From positions 1-8,216 of the forward strand of contig QHTS01000262.1 of the NCBI GenBank assembly GCA_003220905.1: a DNA stretch of 8,216 nucleotides, read 5' to 3'. This document shows positions 5,598 to 8,216 of the stretch, in pieces. Each line of letters begins with the position of its first letter. Position 1 is the stretch's first letter. This DNA comes from Gemmatimonadota bacterium. GTDB taxonomy: Bacteria > Gemmatimonadota > Gemmatimonadetes > Gemmatimonadales > GWC2-71-9. The position numbers were made by a program, and so were the translations under genes. The notes under the pieces were generated by a model. It worked only from the letters and a program-made list of their open reading frames with translations. It was not told the DNA's origin and did no database searches.

Positions 5598-6494
5598 CGC
5601 GATCCGATCTACGAGGGCGCCGAGGAACACCACGACGCTGACCAGGCCGTTGGCGCCGAAGAACGCGGCGTCCAGGCGCGCCAAATCCCCCGGTTTCACC
5701 AGCTGGTGCTCCCAGGCGATGAGCGCGACCCCTATCGTCACCCCGACGTAGTACGCGACCCCGAGTCCGGCGCCGATCCCGAAGAGCACGAGCGTCACCA
5801 GCGCGAGCCCGTGCAGCAGCTTCGCAACGAAGATGGCCCGGGCCGGCCCGAGCCGGACCACGAGCGACTCGAGCCGTTCCGCGCGATCGAACCCTTCGTC
5901 CGGGAGCGCGTAGAACACGTCGAACCCACCCACCCAGAGCGTGACGGCGAGGGCGCCGACGGGCAGGAGCCACCAGGGCTCGCTCCATCGCCCCGTGACC
6001 GCGAGGTACCCTGCGGGCGTGGCGATCCCGTCCGCGAGCCCGAGCCACAGATGCGACCAGGCGGTGAACCGCTTCGTGTAACTGTAGGCGGAGATGAACA
6101 CGAGGGCGATGGGCGCCAGGGCGAAGCACAGGGGATTGAGCGCCCGCGCCGTCCCGAGAAACAGTGCCGCCGCCAGGGCGACCGCTATCCAGGCTTGGGC
6201 GAGCGTGAGACGCCCGGTCGGGAGCTCACGCGCCTGGGTGCGGGGGTTGCGAGCGTCGAGCTCGCGATCGGCGATGCGGTTGAAGCCGAGGGCCACGAAC
6301 CGGGCGCAGGTGAATGCGAGGACGACCAACCCGAGCATCCGCCATGTCACGGCGGTCTGGCGCGATGCAACCACGACACCGAGCAGCGCGAACGGCAGTG
6401 CGAAGACGGTATGCGGAAGTTTCACGAAGTTCGCGTAGCGGACCAGCAGGCTCTCGCCGACGAACGTTTGGCCTTCCCGTCCGTCAGAGCTCAA
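5592..6494 (-). CDS. ubiA: UbiA-family aromatic prenyltransferase (MqnP/UbiA-like)
   Basis: This 300-residue, strongly hydrophobic protein looks like about nine membrane helices. Both Asp-rich motifs that hold Mg2+ and prenyl diphosphate are intact: N72-RIA-D76-REL-D80 and D192-VFYALP-D199-EGF-D203. YSYTKRFTAWSHLWLGLADG (137-156) is also typical of the 4-hydroxybenzoate-type branch. It would transfer a polyprenyl chain to an aromatic carboxylic acid in the inner membrane, before UbiD decarboxylation. With UbiE/MenG, UbiD and UbiX nearby it resembles the prenyltransferase (MqnP) proposed for futalosine menaquinone synthesis, but 4-hydroxybenzoate prenylation for ubiquinone cannot be excluded. 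The start is TTG at 6494: AAGGAG at 6502-6507 lies seven bases upstream, and the start overlaps the ubiD end by 11 nt, indicating translational coupling. It ends inside the kinase stop codon region. Confidence 0.94.
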   Translation of the reverse strand: MSSDGREGQTFVGESLLVRYANFVKLPHTVFALPFALLGVVVASRQTAVTWRMLGLVVLAFTCARFVALGFNRIADRELDARNPRTQARELPTGRLTLAQAWIAVALAAALFLGTARALNPLCFALAPIALVFISAYSYTKRFTAWSHLWLGLADGIATPAGYLAVTGRWSEPWWLLPVGALAVTLWVGGFDVFYALPDEGFDRAERLESLVVRLGPARAIFVAKLLHGLALVTLVLFGIGAGLGVAYYVGVTIGVALIAWEHQLVKPGDLARLDAAFFGANGLVSVVVFLGALVDRIAS

Positions 6495-7962
6495 TCCCCA
6501 GCTCCTTCCACATCCCGTCGACCTTCTGCTTCGTCGCCGGATCCATGACGATCCTGTTCGGCCATTCGCGCGTGAACCCCTCTTCCTTCCACTTGCGCGT
6601 CGCGTCGATCCCCATCTTCGAGCCGAACGTGAAGCCGCGGCTCGAGTGGTCGAGCACGTCGATCGGCCCCAGCGAGAAGCGCACGTCGCGCTCGGGGTCG
6701 ATGTGGTTCAGCGCCACCCACCACGCTTCCTTGGGATCGCGCACGTTGACGTCCTTGTCCAGCACGATGATCACCTTGGCGAGCGACATGAGCCCCTGGC
6801 CCCACAGCCCGTTCATCACCTTGTAGGCCTGCCCGGGATACTGCTTGTCGACGCTCACGAAGACGAGGTTGTGAAAGATCCCCTCGGCCGGCATGTGCAG
6901 GTCCACGATCTCGGGCAGCGTGAGCCGCAGGAGCGGCAGGAAGATGCGCTCCGTGGCGTGGCCGAGCCAGTAGTCCTCCATCGGCGGACGACCCACGATC
7001 GTGTGCGGCCACACCGGCTCGGCCCGCAGGGTGACCGCGGTGACGTGCACCTTGGGATAGTAGTCGGCGAGCGAGTAGAAGCCGGTATGGTCGCCGAACG
7101 GCCCCTCGAGCACCAACGCCTCGCGCGGATCGATGTAGCCCTCGAGCACGATCTCCGCGTCGGCCGGGACTTCGAGGTCGGACGTCACCGCCTTGGCGAG
7201 TCGCACGGGCTCCTTCCGGAGGAAGCCAGCGAACAGAAACTCGTCGATGGTGGGCGGGAGCGGCGCGGATGCGGCGTAGATCGACGCGGGGTCGCCGCCC
7301 AGCGCGATCGCCACGGGCATCTTCTCGCCGCGCTCCGCCATCTCACGCCAGTGCGCCGCCCCGACCTTGTGGCGCTGCCAGTGCATCGCCAGCTCGCGCC
7401 GCCCGATCACCTGGACGCGGTACATGCCGACGTTGCGGACGCCGGTCTTCGGATCGCGCGTGATGACGCCGGCGAGTGTGATGTAGGGCCCGCCGTCTTC
7501 CGGCCAGCACACCGGCACGGGAAACTGCGCCAGGTCCACGTCCGGCTCGCGGATCACGGTCTCCTGACACGGCGGCTTCCCGCCAATCGCCTTGGGCGGA
7601 AACTTGGCCATCTCCGCGAGCTGCGGCAGCATCGCCAGCTTGCCGAGCAGGCTGTCCGGGACCTTCATGTTGAGGAGCGTCGCGATCCGCTCGCCGATCT
7701 CGTCCAGGCAATCGACGCCCAGCGCCAGCGCCATGCGCTTTTCGGAGCCGAACAGGTTCACCGCCACGGGAGAGCGCGCCGGCGCACCCGACAGGAGCGT
7801 CGGGCGTTCGAACAGCAGCGCCGGGCCACCCCCCGGGGACTTCATGCAGCGGTCGGCGATCTCCGTGATCTCCTTGTCCACCGATACCGGGTGCTCGACG
7901 CGCACGAGCTCGCCCCGGGCGTCGATCGCACCGAGGAAGTCGCGCAGGCTATCGAGTGCCAT
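6484..7962 (-). CDS. ubiD: UbiD-family prenylated-FMN-dependent decarboxylase
   Basis: At 492 residues it nearly matches E. coli UbiD (497) and is similar along its whole length. Recognisable blocks are: ETVIREPDVDLAQFPV (134-149); NVGMYRVQVIGRRELAMHWQRHK (177-199) with the Asn177, Arg182 and His194 expected in cofactor/metal binding; IVLEGYIDPREALVLEGPFGDHTGFY (271-296) with active-site glutamates in the region of Glu274-Glu286; GRPPMEDYWLG; and the C-terminal GSKMGIDATRKW. The family non-oxidatively decarboxylates aromatic or unsaturated acids using prenylated FMN from UbiX and Mn/K ions. Here the likely substrate is the product of the UbiA-type enzyme encoded next. The start ATG at 7962 overlaps the end of the methyltransferase gene by 14 nt. 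No strong ribosome-binding site is visible, so translation is probably coupled. Four co-oriented quinone genes make a catabolic decarboxylase role less likely. Confidence 0.95.
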   Translation of the reverse strand: MALDSLRDFLGAIDARGELVRVEHPVSVDKEITEIADRCMKSPGGGPALLFERPTLLSGAPARSPVAVNLFGSEKRMALALGVDCLDEIGERIATLLNMKVPDSLLGKLAMLPQLAEMAKFPPKAIGGKPPCQETVIREPDVDLAQFPVPVCWPEDGGPYITLAGVITRDPKTGVRNVGMYRVQVIGRRELAMHWQRHKVGAAHWREMAERGEKMPVAIALGGDPASIYAASAPLPPTIDEFLFAGFLRKEPVRLAKAVTSDLEVPADAEIVLEGYIDPREALVLEGPFGDHTGFYSLADYYPKVHVTAVTLRAEPVWPHTIVGRPPMEDYWLGHATERIFLPLLRLTLPEIVDLHMPAEGIFHNLVFVSVDKQYPGQAYKVMNGLWGQGLMSLAKVIIVLDKDVNVRDPKEAWWVALNHIDPERDVRFSLGPIDVLDHSSRGFTFGSKMGIDATRKWKEEGFTREWPNRIVMDPATKQKVDGMWKELGIEL

Positions 7963-8216
7963 GATGCACGGCGCAGATCCCGCCGGTCAGCATCTCGTAG
8001 CCTACACTCGAGAATCCGGCGCCCTCGAGCCGGCGCGCGAAGGCGTCCGGCTCCGGAAAGTCGAGCACCGACTCTGGCAGGTAGGTATAGGCGTCCCTAT
8101 GTTTCGACACCGCGCGGCCGATCGCGGGGAGGACGCGCCGGAAGTAGAACAGGTAGAGCGCGCGCAACGGCGCGAAGCGCGGTGTGGTGAATTCGAGTAC
8201 CACGAAGCGGGCGCCG
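7949..8216 (-). CDS. ubiE: UbiE/MenG quinone C-methyltransferase, C-terminal part
   Basis: The frame enters from the right edge and ends at TAG (7949-7951), leaving about 88 C-terminal residues of a protein normally of about 230-250. The visible part carries the UbiE/MenG tail: RFVVLEFTTP, LYLFYFRRVLPAIGRAVS, AYTYLPESVLDFPEP, LEGAGFSSVGYEMLTGGICAVHHGTR. The Rossmann SAM-binding core lies outside the window. Family members use SAM to methylate demethylmenaquinone, or the corresponding ubiquinone intermediate, as a late ring step. The stop overlaps the ubiD start by 14 nt, so this gene heads or precedes the ubiD-ubiA transcript. GTG at 8203 is in frame but internal to the family's conserved core, so it is not a start. 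Whether the protein is UbiE or MenG cannot be settled without knowing the cell's quinone. Confidence 0.92.
   Translation of the reverse strand, partial: GARFVVLEFTTPRFAPLRALYLFYFRRVLPAIGRAVSKHRDAYTYLPESVLDFPEPDAFARRLEGAGFSSVGYEMLTGGICAVHHGTR

Noticed and set aside
6646..8190. A 514-codon open frame on the plus strand, antisense to ubiD and the methyltransferase
   Set aside because: It is His/Arg/Val-rich with no family resemblance and lies opposite well-recognised genes. High GC content leaves few stops in the complementary frame.

Overview
This is a GC-rich, densely coded bacterial chromosome window. It holds five complete CDSs on one or other strand, plus further genes cut by the edges. 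The gene set points to a Gram-negative, menaquinone-using, probably soil-type bacterium: a TolC-type outer-membrane channel with an RND adaptor, a UbiE/UbiD/UbiA/UbiX quinone set, and a Hanks-type kinase fused to a TolB-like domain and TPRs. That kinase architecture is particularly common in Gemmatimonadota and Acidobacteriota. Gemmatimonadota is my best guess, inferred from gene content only.

Left part (1-2013, + strand): the C-terminal ~308 residues of a TolC-family outer-membrane efflux protein, followed with a start/stop overlap by a membrane-fusion (periplasmic adaptor) protein of an RND efflux pump. The inner-membrane RND transporter that usually follows is absent. The adaptor instead runs into a convergent gene after only 5 nt.

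Quinone cluster (- strand, read right to left): the C-terminus of a UbiE/MenG methyltransferase (7949-8216), ubiD decarboxylase (6484-7962), a UbiA-family prenyltransferase (5592-6494), then, after an interruption, ubiX flavin prenyltransferase (2534-3121) and a small YfcE/MJ0936-type metallophosphoesterase (2019-2495). UbiA attaches the prenyl tail to an aromatic acid. UbiD removes the carboxylate using the prenylated FMN made by UbiX. UbiE/MenG methylates the ring. This is the late half of ubiquinone synthesis or of futalosine-type menaquinone synthesis; I favour menaquinone.

Insertion (3363-5597, + strand): the kinase-TolB-TPR gene lies in opposite orientation between ubiA and ubiX, splitting what otherwise reads as one minus-strand operon. 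Its stop codon and the ubiA stop share one palindromic hexamer, TCATGA. Its upstream side is a 241-bp divergent intergenic region. That region contains a striking hairpin whose two arms are each tandem arrays of a 7-mer (CGGGAAA / TTTCCCG), and a second set of inverted repeats overlapping the kinase ribosome-binding site.

I see no tRNA, rRNA, CRISPR, IS element or clear intrinsic terminator. The most interesting parts are the heptamer hairpin, the kinase inserted in the quinone cluster, and the shared stop palindrome. None amounts to proof of a new system.
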